Shown one piece after another: positions 34,901 through 48,300 of a stretch of 64,000 bases of DNA. This DNA is from Mesocentrotus franciscanus (taxonomy: Eukaryota > Echinodermata > Echinoidea > Camarodonta > Strongylocentrotidae). Both the position numbers and the translations under genes were made by a program. The number at the start of each line of letters is the position of its first letter. The first letter of the stretch is position 1. Location: assembly GCA_037976565.1 (NCBI GenBank), contig CP137680.1, positions 30,711,694-30,775,693 of the forward strand, in the 5' to 3' direction. The notes beneath the pieces are model-generated. The model was given only the letters and a program-made list of their open reading frames with translations, searched no databases and was not told the origin of the DNA.

Positions 34901-37900
34901 GTGATACTCAGTATGGTGCATGAGTCACAATCCCTGATCAGTCGTCTATCGACACCTGTTCATTGTAGTGAAGCCATCTTGGTTCAGTCAAGATAAAGAG
35001 ATCCTAACATGTCACTTCTCCATGAGCACCTCAAATATACTCAATTTGAATTTTTTTTTTTTTTTGGGGGTTAGATCATAACTCCTTTTTGTAATGTATG
35101 TAGCATATTTTGTATTATTATCTGCATATTTGCATTATGTTCACTGCTTTCTGAAATTTACGTAGAAAAAAGAAAAAGAAGTGATTTGATATTGTTACAC
35201 ATACTGTAGGTACACTGTAGTGTCAAAGTGTTATACACTATACATGCAGTATATTGCACTTGATTTGATTTGATTTTCTTTTTCTTTGCAGTTTTACAAA
35301 TATATAACAAAAAAAATCATTGAACATTTTATACATGACAAAATAGTATATGTAAAACATAGTAAGGTTGGCTGTAACATCAAACAGGAGGGTTGACAAA
35401 GTAAGCAAAGCTTGATAGCATGACTACCCTCAAATGGATACATAATTATAATACAAATATGGAGAAAAAAATATTGTTAAAAGGGGAAGTGAAAAAGGAG
35501 AGGAAAAAAAGAAAAGAAAAGGAGGAGGGGTGTACATCAAGATTCACAGATTTTTGCATCCTAAATCAGACAAGTTATTGAGTATGGGTAGGACATATGT
35601 TGCACGCATCTACTTTTTTTTCATCCTCATTTGCCATTTATTTGGTTCACAATAACACCAGTGCGGTCTACTGTGGTATACATGTATATTGTATGTAAAC
35701 AACTTAAAACAAGCCTTTACATGCACACGTTGTCATGGCGAAGATAGACTGAACTTGTTTCTTTATTGTTCTTCTTTGTAACCAGGGATCAGAACCACAT
35801 GCTGTTGCCCTGTTTGATTATCAAGGAGTGGAAGCAGATGAACTCTCTTTCAAGGTAGCCATCTGTTTCATTTTTATGACCAATATATTGCATAAGATAG
35901 TCATGAATCGGTCAGAGTCACAGTCAGTCACAGCTCTGGAATAACAGCCACGTAGAAGCTTTTTTTTACAATGATTTGGGACTCTTCATAGTAATGTTTT
36001 GCTTGGTCATGGCATGAACATATGAAAAATAGCAACTCTTGTCTGGATTTTAGATTATTTAAATCTTGCTTGTAGTTCAGGAAGAAATTTTAAATGAAAG
36101 GTATTCAGTGGCTGAACCAGGTGGTCGTGGGGAAAGGGGAGGTGAAGGCCAATAGAGGGGGCAGATCAGCAGGTGAGATTATTCAGAATTTAATAGAAGT
36201 GGTTTCTCTGTAGGAAGGAATGAAGTGCATGCTGTTGTTAATGTTTGTGAAGATAACTGATGCAGACAACGTGGTTATCATGTGACTTTTTATTATATGC
36301 TGGTGATAATTGAAGGATGTTGTTGTTTATTTTTATAGACTGATGATGTAATCATCCTTGTGAAGAGGATTGATGCTGATTGGTTGGTTGGAAAATGCAA
36401 AAACAAGGAGGGAATGTTTCCAGTTCAGTTCGTCAACATTGTGAAAGAACTCAACGAAATTATGGAGGTATGTGTGTATCACTTATTTTATCACTTTTCT
36501 ACAGTTTTTATAATTTCTCTAGGTTCCCAGATATTATTATCCCTGAAATTGGGGAAACCCAAGAAAATTGGTTCCCTTTTTCCAGCCAGGGAACTTTCAG
36601 GGAAAAATTAGAAGGAAAAAAAGTAACAAAAATCAGGGAATTCCTTTTACTTGAAAAGAAAAATACTCAGTCTTTTATATGTAGTCCAAACAGTGTATCC
36701 AATGAATGGATTGAAGTATTAAGTAATGAAAGAAACAAGAAAATGTAATATGTCATCTGTTCAGAAAGGAACTGTTCTGCGTTAAAGTATATGGGTTAAT
36801 ATCATTTTTGCTCCAAACAGATTAGATTGGAATGATATAATCAAATGAGATAGAGATACTGTCAAACTTGTCTTATGACCATCTCTCTGTAAAGGCTTCC
36901 TGTGCTTAGTGGCCATGTATTAATTTCCATTTTGTCTCCCTTTAAGTATTGTAGAACCTGTTCATAAAGGCCGTCCGTCTGCAGTGGCCACTTTCTCTGT
37001 TTCCCTTGGATATCCTCAGATAGGTTTGAAAAAAACAGTACAGTAAAACCTGTCTATAAAGACCACCCAAGGGAGACAAGAAAAGTGGTCTTTATAGGCA
37101 GGTGGTCTTTATAGGCAGGTGCCTACAGTACATGTTTCAATGAGAAACCATTTTCAAGGGAAACAAAAAATGTGGTCTTTGTAGACAGGTGATCACTAAA
37201 GCAGGTTTGACTGTATAATCAAGACCCCTAAACCGGGTAATCAAGATGTCTTCTGTTCATTTCTCTTTGCTAGGCGGATTACGATGGTCCCCAAGCCGTA
37301 GCAATTTACGGTTTTGTAGCGTCTGCAGCTGATGAGATTGGCTTTGAAGAAGGTGATACCATCAAGCTATTAGGAACCGTTGGTACTGTATGGTTTAGAG
37401 GAGAAGTGAAAGGAAAGTCTGGTATATTCCCATCAAATCATGTGGAAGTCATTGTAAGTAACTATTTGCATTCCTTTACTGAGTCTTTATATCTCTTTCT
37501 CTTCTTTTTCTTTTCATTACCTGTTTTATATCTCTCATTCTTTCTCTCCTTTTCTCTCTCTGTTCCCCCTCTCCCTCTCTTCTCTTCTTCTCTTCATTGC
37601 CTGTTTATCTCTCATTCTTTCTCTCCTTTTCTCTCTCTATTCCCCCTCTCTTTCTTTGTCACTCTCTCCCATAAATTTGTAAATCATTTATTAAAATGTG
37701 TTCAGTCAATCTGGATACCATATGAAAACAATACTTTAAAAATATGTTTGTGTTTTACTTCTAATACATGTTGTATTTATGTGCATCATTTGTAATACTT
37801 GTTTGATGCTGATGCACCAAAACTGAAAATAAAAATAGAACAGAAATAAGAGAAATGTTAAATTATCTCTGATCGCCCCCCCCCCCACAAACACAAACAC

Positions 37901-39320
37901 ATTAGAAGCATAAGTTAATTAGATAAATGAATATCTCTATGAAAAATAATTGTCGCCCATGGATACCATTGTACAAATGACCTTTGACCTGCTATTTTCA
38001 CCCCAGGTACCTCTACCAGGCGGCTCTCCTTCCATTGATAGTATCAGGTGCGTATCGGGCATAGACATATCATTATAACGGGTCTTAATCATATACATGT
38101 AGTCATGTACATATCATTATAAATGATCTCAGTCATATACATATACATGTACATATCATAACGGGTCTCAGTCAAATACACTGTACCTGTACATATCATT
38201 ATAATGGGTCTCATTCATCCTTTCCTTCATCTTTTCATATATTGATTCTTTTCCAGAATCCTCCTTTGGTGTCTCTCACATCATACACATCTAGGTCTCT
38301 TGATTGCCTCAATTTTTTATAATAAAGAATGACCAGTGAATGAATCTGGTGGAAACTTGATGGTAGTAGATGATGATTCACTTAGACTGTTTGTATCTGA
38401 TTTCTATGTCAGTGATATCTGATATTGGTAAAAAGGTGACTTTTGTTATATTTATTGTATCCATGAGGAACCAGAGTATTAAACTAAACACATAACAGTG
38501 CATAATGAAAAACCTACAGACGACATAAAAATATAATCTCTTGTAAATCTCTTTGTAGTAGTGGTCCTCGCTGTAAAGCCAAGTTTGAGTACACGGCAGC
38601 AGTGCGGATGATCTGACTTTCAACGAGGGTGCTATAATCAAACTAACAGGCCGAGTAGGTGATGAATGGTATAATGGTGAGCTGAATGGACAATCTGGTA
38701 TTTTCCCTGCTGCATTCATTGATGTGATTGAAGATCTACCAGCTGCAAATCGGGCGTCACCAACTACAGGTATGATTTGAATTGTATGCAGTCAATGTTC
38801 TAGCAAGAAATTCAGAACAACAATGTGAAAATGATATTAGTCGGTGAAAACCACCAACTAATTGTTTCATGAAACGCCCCAGGTCACAGCTGGCAACCAA
38901 ACATGTAGCGTTCTGGTTTATCGGGCACCCATTTGCACCTGGGTGGAGAGTGGCAAGTGTGGATTAATGTCTGGCTTAAGGACGTTAGTGCTTGGCTGAG
39001 ATTCAAATCCTCAACCTTGGATTGAGAGTCGAGTGAATGGACCGCTATACCACAACACCTCCTCAATGAATCTGTGGAGTGAAACTAATAATAATAATGA
39101 TAATATATGTGATTTGTAAGGCACCGAATCCACTTGAAATCAACTAGTGAAAATGAGAGGAATATTGGTCATGTTAATGTGATATCTTGAATTAAGGATT
39201 ACTCATGAAGTCTGAAACTATCCCATTTAAACACTTCATTCTGTTAATACTTTCTCTTTCTCTCTCTCTATCTCTATCTCTATCTCTATCTCTATCTCTA
39301 TCTCTATCTCTATCTCTATC

Positions 39321-39375
<55 letters not shown>

Positions 39376-42300
39376 ACGACAGGAAATGAAGTTCGTGCAA
39401 TATATGACTTTGATGGTGCGGACAATACTGAGCTCACTTTCAAAGTAAGTTTCACTTTCTAAATCTTTACTTATGAATAATTGTTCAATGTCATCAGCAG
39501 TTAAAATGTAAGTCTTTCATAATAAGTTATAACCACCCTGTCTAAATTTATAATTGAGAGTGTTATGTCTTGTATATTACATTTGACCGGTATTCTTATA
39601 TCAACAATTTCGGAATTGAAAAAAATCCCATCATCTCGAAACAAACTCGGAAAAAGAAACTCATCTGAATGTGTAGACATATTCTCCTCTACTGCTTCCA
39701 AACTCTAGCATCACCAACAGTAGGACAATTCAAACAGAGTTTGAAGACAAATCAATTCTGAAAACATTATGCATTCATTGAACTCACACTGTCTCTGCCT
39801 GGAAACTTGTATATATTTCAACTCTAACACTGATGCATGGATGGCATCTTAAAGCACTTTGTTTCCTTTGGAAAAGACATTATATAAATTGCAACTATTA
39901 CTATTATTACTCTGGAGAGCATACAAATGAGATTACCAGGAATACCAGCATTATACAAGTATGATTTGTTTCTCTTTCACAATGAAGATGAAACTTCTTT
40001 TTTCAGAAAGAAAAGAATAGAGAAGATTGAGATATGCTGAGCATACTACCTTTAGTCATTTGTTAACATTAGAAATTGTTTCTCCAAAGAAACGTTTTAA
40101 GACAAGTTTTGAAGGTTTCAACAGAATCACAATTTTTGATATATTCTGGCAATTTATTTGAAGCTCTGCTTTCATTTTATTCTCCTCATCCCAAGGATGG
40201 AGATAAGATCACAGTGACTGCACAGGTAGGTACTGATTGGTTGGAAGGAGAACTCAATGGAAAGAAAGGAAGATTCCTGCTACATTTGCAGACAGAATAC
40301 CCTCTGGGCTCCCACAAGCTACAGATAGAGAGGTGAGTTTGTTATAAGCTACAGATTTAGGGGTTCGGTAGTTATAACCTACAGACATAGGGCAGTTACA
40401 AGCTATAGACATATGGGTAACTCAGTTACAAGCTACAGACGTACACTGTAGGGTTTAGTCTGTTACAAGCTACAGATGCAGGGGTAAGTCTGTTACAAGC
40501 TATTGACTCATTGGTAAGTCAGTAATGATCTTCATTTTTTGTCTTGTCAAGGGAATCCAAGACTCTCTTTAATCAGTCACTGTTAATGATAAGATTAAGT
40601 AATAGTATTTTATTTAGAATTTTACAATATGGTAATTTTCAGGATTTTTTTTTTCTTCTTCTTCTTCAATTTGATTTTTTAACACCTTTATAGGACTCTA
40701 ATATGTACTGGCTATTCTTGTTCACAACATTTTGAGATTCTTTCCAGTTGAGTAATGTAGTGGACCAATCATGACAATGACTTTCCATCTCCACAGACCT
40801 CTGGAGTTGATCCACACTGTGTGGTGTCATTTGACTTTGAGCCTGCTGGTGAGGATGAGATCAAACTGAAAGCTGGTGAGATGGTCACCCTCTTAGAGAG
40901 GATTGGTGAAGATTGGCTACGTGGAAAGGTGGACTCACGAGAAGGTATCTTCCCTCGTTCATTTGTTGATGTCATCATTGATCTCCCGTCTGCTGGAGCT
41001 ACACCCTCTACTGCTAAGGCTTTACACGACTTTGATGCTGAAGATGCAGATGAACTGTCTTTCAAAGTGAGTTAATAATCAGTAATTATAATAATAATAA
41101 TAATGATATTGGATATTTTTTTGAAGCACACGTATCCACCACACAAGATGCTAAAGGCTTTCCAATACTATCCCAGCTCTGCTCACACTTGTAATAAGAC
41201 AGTAAGGTTTCATTAATGTGTTTCCAGTTAATGTATCTTTAACCATTACAACTTTCATGCAGGTAATAACAAGTTTTGTTTATGTACTGTTTGTTCCATG
41301 CAGGCTGATGATGTGATTTCAATCACAGAGCGTGTTAACGATGAATGGCTGATGGGTACAGTTAATGGCCCTGCGGCATTCGTTGAACTCTCATCATGAT
41401 CTGCACCTGAAGTACCATCATCTAGAGATAACTTCCCAATGCACCCTGGTACAATGCAATTAAGGAGATGAGTTGGTCACCAGTCATTACGATGGCATGG
41501 GTTTGCATCCCACTGCTGCCACCACTAATTAATGAGATGAGATGCCAAGCCTAAGGAAACTTTAAAGCGCTTTATTTATGACACATCGAAGAACCAGAGT
41601 GGTAGAGCGCTACTGAAATATGAAGCATAACAAAGCTGCACAATAACAAAAAACAATTTACAAGCAGACGCCACAGGGTGGCAAAGATGAACAATTACAA
41701 ATAACATTACGGCACAAGGAGAAAAGGAAATATAACATTTCTGTGAGAACTGAAAAGTTATTAATTTGTACCTGTAGGTAAAAAGATGTATATTACTGTG
41801 TAAATATAAGGTTTGTGCAAAGGCTACTTATATGCCTCTCTACAGATGTGTCTGCATGATATATGTGTTTGTATTGGACAGATCTAAGCTGGGTTCAGAT
41901 ATGATGTGGTAAACCACGTTGTTTTTTCTATGATAACATAAGTGTAATACGCTTCACATTTCGGTATCTTTTAACACAGAGGTCAGGTAATACACATAGG
42001 ACCATTGTTGCGCACAGTCGCTATTCATTTATGCCTTTTTTAAAAACACTGGTTTACCACTCTATATATGAACGAGCCTTTTTAGTCTTCATATTTGAGA
42101 GAATATGTGCTTCTCATGAAGCATTTCATTAAATGTTAAGAAATAATTTATTATAGGATGAGTTTACATATCGTCTGTTTGGAGCCAGAAGGGCATTAAC
42201 TCATGTACTTTGATACAGAGTTAGCGCCTTTCTAGCTCTGAACAGCCTGTATTGTACATGTGTTAAGCAGATGTTCACGATTGACAGATCTTTTTAATTA

Positions 42301-45300
42301 GTTTAGATAAATAATTGAACTCGCTGTCTGTTGTGTGGTAAGTTGACTGAAGAAGATGTAAATGGTCTCACGAAACAACAGGCCATTTAATTTACCAGTT
42401 CAAATCAATCTTATCAAACGTCAAACACCCTTTGAAGACATTGTATGGAAGGTTTAGAAGGTTTGCATGAAGTAACAGATAATAGATTATGATTGAATAT
42501 TCAAGATGGCACCTATATTATAGTGCTTCATAGATAAGGATGTTGGGTTTAAAAGCTATGCAAGTATTTGACATATTTATAGTACATGCTCAGACACCCT
42601 AATACTAGCTTACAGGTGTAAAATAGGTGTGAATGTACATGTTGTATTTTGCAGATTTATTTTTGTCGTCTCATTTTCTAAATTGCTATATAAGCCATTA
42701 CACAGGGGCTCTCAGAAGCCTAATATTTTTCAGAGAATTTTCACAAAAAATATAACCTAAATTTTTCACAAATTTCTTCATTTGAAACCACTTTTAAAAA
42801 AATCATTTTGTAGGAATTCTTGTGGATTATAATCAACTGATAAAAAAAAATGCCTTTGATTATTTGCAGAGCAACAGAATATACATCTAAAAGAGAAATA
42901 CACTTCCAGCTGAAAACTGGCAAAAAATCGTGTTTTTTAACATAAGGTTAGTCCAAGTGCTTTTAATATCTCTAGACTCATTCTCTTGCCTTACATTTGT
43001 ATAGAATTGAAGTATTGTACAAAACAGATATATTTTATTACAAAATTGTAGTGCTGTCTAAAGAAAAATATAAATGATATGTGTTTTGGCATCAACATTA
43101 TGAATAGGAAGTTTCAAAATTATCTCTAAACTTTTATATATTTCTTAAACAATTTTTTTCATGAATATTTAAATCTACTCTGATTGAAAGGAAATTGCAG
43201 GCATTTTCAATTTTAAAGGTGTAAAGTAATCTGTTGTGAAATGATGATAAAAATTATTTTCTTGTTAGCTGCACAGTATATTCTGCACTTGAGCTATATC
43301 TTTTGTCAATTGCCACTTTGTGTCTTCTGTATTAAACTTATGTTGTCAACTTATACTTGGTAATATTGCACATTCAAAGTAATAAATTCTGCAGAACATT
43401 AGGCAATTATTATGTATGAGATGTTTAAATGATTTAAGACACACTTTGTTTCTTTTACAGATATATGACTTTACATGTCCATCAAGTATTCAAATTCATG
43501 AAACAACTTTTTAACATTGATATGTGATCTGCACATTGTTGAAAGATATCTTACGATATGTTATCTTCTGCTCTGGTAGTGACAGAAATTAAAAATTGCA
43601 AAAATTGAACAAAGAGATATGAACTGTTACGGAATACAAATATGGTGTCTGCCAAATCATTTGGTAGAAATATATTAATAGGTTCAGCAATGAGGAACTA
43701 TTGAAATGGAATCAAGTCCATCATTCCAACCAGTAACCCAGGAACATGTTGTCTAGTCCCAGGTAGAAGTGCATTTATGTGTGTTTTCCCTTCATTAAAT
43801 GTGATTTTATTGACCTTTGACTGTTCAAACAACCCTACCACTATATGATCAAAAATTGTGTGAAATGTATCTCCATTATCAGAACTCAAAACTTTCTTTA
43901 AAATCTGTTAATATGTATTACGCTACTTCATATGATATCTGCTTTGTGATTTTTCAGGTAAATATTTCAGTATTATAAGTTTAGCTTCCTTTGTAACCAT
44001 GCTGGGCATGATTTTCCTTTTCTATTTACCATGTAATATCTATCATGTCCTTGATTGTTAATGTTAAGATTTTCAGTACATTGTTCTTTCTTGATTTTAC
44101 AGCCTTGAATAGTTTTTCAATCGTGCATGATTGTATGGAATCTTTGAGAGTAACAATTAAATTGTTGTTGTTGTTTTTTCTGTTATTTTGAAGTACATGT
44201 AGTACAAAGAAAGCAGTATCATTAAAGTATAATTCAACTATTGACAAATCCAAGAAAAAATGAAATCAGTAAAAAGAAATATTATGTAATGCCTCATTGG
44301 CAGGAGTAACAGAGCTGTGAAAATGTGCAAGGTGTATATTTATCAGTCACTTTCTTATGTCTTATCTTCATCTCTTTGTATTCTTTATTATGTTAATTTT
44401 CCCCTTGTTTCTCCTTTCATCCTGCAGTATGACATACCCTCTTTGCTCTTTGACTTTATGTTCCATGTATTCTTCGTGTTCTTCATCGGAAGATTTATGC
44501 CCTCTTCTGGTTTCACTGCATTACCACAGACTACAATAGGATTTCTTTCTTCTTTTTTAAAAACATGATGTTTTGCTCCAATATGATATCCATGTTCTCT
44601 ATGTGTAAGTGTGAAAGGGATCATTCACAGCATCATTAAAACATAGCATGGCGAACAAGACTCCTTTTGTATTATACATGATATATGAATATATAATGCA
44701 GTGCAAAATACATTGCAAACTTGTAGATAACATATGTGTATGAAGAGAGGGGTACCTGTGTATATATACTGTACAGCTGCATGAAGAGTATTTTTAGACC
44801 CCTTCTCTGTTCCGGAATGATGTGGTGTTTGTACTTGTACTGAAGTCATTCACCCACATGAATGATATAAGTCGTATCAGTCTGTATGTCATCAGCTAGT
44901 CATGAATGTGTTAGATGGTGCATGGCTAACCCATGCTCAGAGTTGAAAGCTCACATGGAAAGAATTGAATAGACTGCTGAGAACCAAAGGGCATATCTCT
45001 TGCTTAACANNNNNNNNNNNNNNNNNNNNNNNNNNNNNNNNNNNNNNNNNNNNNNNNNNNNNNNNNNNNNNNNNNNNNNNNNNNNNNNNNNNNNNNNNNN
45101 NNNNNNNNNNNNNNNNNNNNNNNNNNNNNNNNNNNNNNNNNNNNNNNNNNNNNNNNNNNNNNNNNNNNNNNNNNNNNNNNNNNNNNNNNNNNNNNNNNNN
45201 NNNNNNNNNNNNNNNNNNNNNNNNNNNNNNNNNNNNNNNNNNNNNNNNNNNNNNNNNNNNNNNNNNNNNNNNNNNNNNNNNNNNNNNNNNNNNNNNNNNN

Positions 45301-48300
45301 NNNNNNNNNNNNNNNNNNNNNNNNNNNNNNNNNNNNNNNNNNNNNNNNNNNNNNNNNNNNNNNNNNNNNNNNNNNNNNNNNNNNNNNNNNNNNNNNNNNN
45401 NNNNNNNNNNNNNNNNNNNNNNNNNNNNNNNNNNNNNNNNNNNNNNNNNNNNNNNNNNNNNNNNNNNNNNNNNNNNNNNNNNNNNNNNNNNNNNNNNNNN
45501 NNNNNNNNNAGGTTGGCTGTAACATCAAACAGAGAGGTTGACAAAGTAAGCAAAGCTTGATAGCATGACTACCCTCAAATGGATACATAATTATAATACA
45601 AATATGGAGAAAAAAATATTGTTAAAAGGGGGAAGTGAAAAAAGGAGAGGAAAAAAAAGAAGAAAAGAAAGGAGGAGGTGTACATCAAGATTCACAGATT
45701 TTTGCATCCTAAATCAGACAAGTTATTGAGTATGGGTAGGACATATGTTGCACGCATCTACTTTTTTTTCATCCTCATTTGCCATTTATTTGGTTCACAA
45801 TAACACCAGTGCGGTCTACTGTGGTATACATGTATATTGTATGTAAACAACTTAAAACAAGCCTTTACATGCACACGTTGTCATGGCGAAGATAGACTGA
45901 ACTTGTTTCTTTATTGTTCTTCTTTGTAACCAGGGATCAGAACCACATGCTGTTGCCCTGTTTGATTATCAAGGTGGAAGCAGATGAACTCTCTTTCAAG
46001 GTAGCCATCTGTTTCATTTTTATGACCAATATATTGCATAAGATAGTCATGAATCGGTCAGAGTCACAGTCAGTCACAGCTCTGGAATAACAGCCACGTA
46101 GAAGCTTTTTTTTACAATGATTTGGGACTCTTCATAGTAATGTTTTGCTTGGTCATGGCATGAACATATGAAAAATAGCAACTCTTGTCTGGATTTTAGA
46201 ATATTTAAATCTTGCTTGTAGTTCAGGAAGAAATTTTAAATGAAAGGTATTCAGTGGCTGAACCAGGTGGTCGTGGGGAAAGGGGAGGTGAAGGCCAATA
46301 GAGGGGGCAGATCAGCAGGTGAGATTATTCAGAATTAATAGAAGTGGTTTCTCTGTAGGAAGGAATGAAGTGCATGCTGTTGTTAATGTTTGTGAAGATA
46401 ACTGATGCAGACAACGTGGTTATCATGTGACTTTTTTATTATATGCTGGTGATAATTGAAGGATGTTGTTGTTTATTTTTATAGACTGATGATGTAATCA
46501 TCCTTGTGAAGAGGATTGATGCTGATTGGTTGGTTGGAAAATGCAAAAACAAGGAGGGAATGTTTCCAGTTCAGTTCGTCAACATTGTGAAAGAACTCAA
46601 CGAAATTATGGAGGTATGTGTGTATCACTTATTTTATCACTTTTCTACAGTTTTTATAATTTCTCTAGGTTCCCAGATATTATTATCCCTGAAATTGGGG
46701 AAACCCAAGAAAATTGGTTCCCTTTTCCAGCCAGGGAACTTTCAGGGAAAAATTAGAAGGAAAAAAGTAACAAAAATCAGGGAATTCCTTTTACTTGAAA
46801 AGAAAAATACTCAGTCTTTTATATGTAGTCCAAACAGTGTATCCAATGAATGGATTGAAGTATTAAGTAATGAAAGAAACAAGAAAATGTAATATGTCAT
46901 CTGTTCAGAAAGGAACTGTTCTGCGTTAAAGTATATGGGTTAATATCATTTTTGCTCCAAACAGATTAGATTGGAATGATATAATCAAATGAGATAGAGA
47001 TACTGTCAAACTTGTCTTATGACCATCTCTCTGTAAAGGCTTCCTGTGCTTAGTGGCCATGTATTAATTTCCATTTTGTCTCCCTTTAAGTATTGTAGAA
47101 CCTGTTCATAAAGGCCGTCCGTCTGCAGTGGCCACTTTCTCTGTTTCCTTGGATATCCTCAGATAGGTTTGAAAAAAACAGTACAGTAAAACCTGTCTAT
47201 AAAGACCACCCAAGGGAGACAAGAAAAGTGGTCTTTATAGGCAGGTGGTCTTTATAGGCAGGTGCCTACAGTACATGTTTCAATGAGAAACCATTTTCAA
47301 GGGAAACAAAAAATGTGGTCTTTGTAGACAGGTGATCACTAAAGCAGGTTTGACTGTATAATCAAGACCCCTAAACCGGGTAATCAAGATGTCTTCTGTT
47401 CATTTCTCTTTGCTAGGCGGATTACGATGGTCCCCAAGCCGTAGCAATTTACGGTTTTGTAGCGTCTGCAGCTGATGAGATTGGCTTTGAAGAAGGTGAT
47501 ACCATCAAGCTATTAGGAACCGTTGGTACTGTATGGTTTAGAGGAGAAGTGAAAGGAAAGTCTGGTATATTCCCATCAAATCATGTGGAAGTCATTGTAA
47601 GTAACTATTTGCATTCCTTTACTGAGTCTTTATATCTCTTTCTCTTCTTTTTCTTTTCATTACCTGTTTTATATCTCTCATTCTTTCTCTCCTTTTCTCT
47701 CTCTGTTCCCCCCTCTCCCTCTCTTCTCTTCTTCTCTTCATTGCCTGTTTATCTCTCATTCTTTCTCTCCTTTTCTCTCTCTATTCCCCCCTCTCTTTCT
47801 TTGTCACTCTCTCCCCATAAATTTGTAAATCATTTATTAAAATGTGTTCAGTCAATCTGGATACCATATGAAAACAATACTTTAAAAATATGTTTGTGTT
47901 TTACTTCTAATACATGTTGTATTTATGTGCATCATTTGTAATACTTGTTTGATGCTGATGCACCAAAACTGAAAATAAAAATAGAACAGAAATAAGAGAA
48001 ATGTTAAATTATCTCTGATCGCCCCCCCCCCCACAAACACAAACACATTAGAAGCATAAGTTAATTAGATAAATGAATATCTCTATGAAAAATAATTGTC
48101 GCCCATGGATACCATTGTACAAATGACCTTTGACCTGCTATTTTCACCCCAGGTACCTCTACCAGGCGGCTCTCCTTCCATTGATAGTATCAGGTGCGTA
48201 TCGGGCATAGACATATCATTATAACGGGTCTTAATCATATACATGTAGTCATGTACATATCATTATAAATGATCTCAGTCATATACATATACATGTACAT

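Larger units (their letters stand above)
30460..35785 (+). other. SH3D19 intron 4 (5.3 kb)
   Basis: Contains foldback MITEs at 30992-31147 and 34486-34821 and the 2.2-kb transposon at 31698-33894. A TTTGA-type tail (35258-35276) marks a minus-strand retroelement end. No counterpart of the human degenerate first SH3 domain was found here. Confidence 0.55.
35365..45009 (+). repeat. Duplicated block, copy 1 (abuts gap)
   Basis: Nearly identical to 45510-55203 over its full length, exons and introns alike. Its right end is exactly the last base before the N run. Differences are scattered small indels and substitutions, as between haplotypes. It is best read as the end of one contig. Confidence 0.95.

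Noticed and set aside
37406..37795. Open frame continuing exon 7 into a Phe/Ser/Leu-rich tail
   Set aside because: The part after 37453 is intron (donor GTAAGT) with a CT-rich composition.
39192..39462. Arg-Glu/Arg-Asp repeat protein on the minus strand and Leu-Ser protein on the plus strand (also at 49339-49539)
   Set aside because: Produced by the CT/CTCTAT microsatellite next to a splice acceptor.
40769..41065. 98-residue minus-strand frame over exon 12 (and 50931-51227)
   Set aside because: Shadow of the SH3 coding exon on the plus strand, which has clear family motifs and splice sites.
44951..45588. Open frames of ~185-200 codons across the gap
   Set aside because: They consist of N bases and have no evidence.
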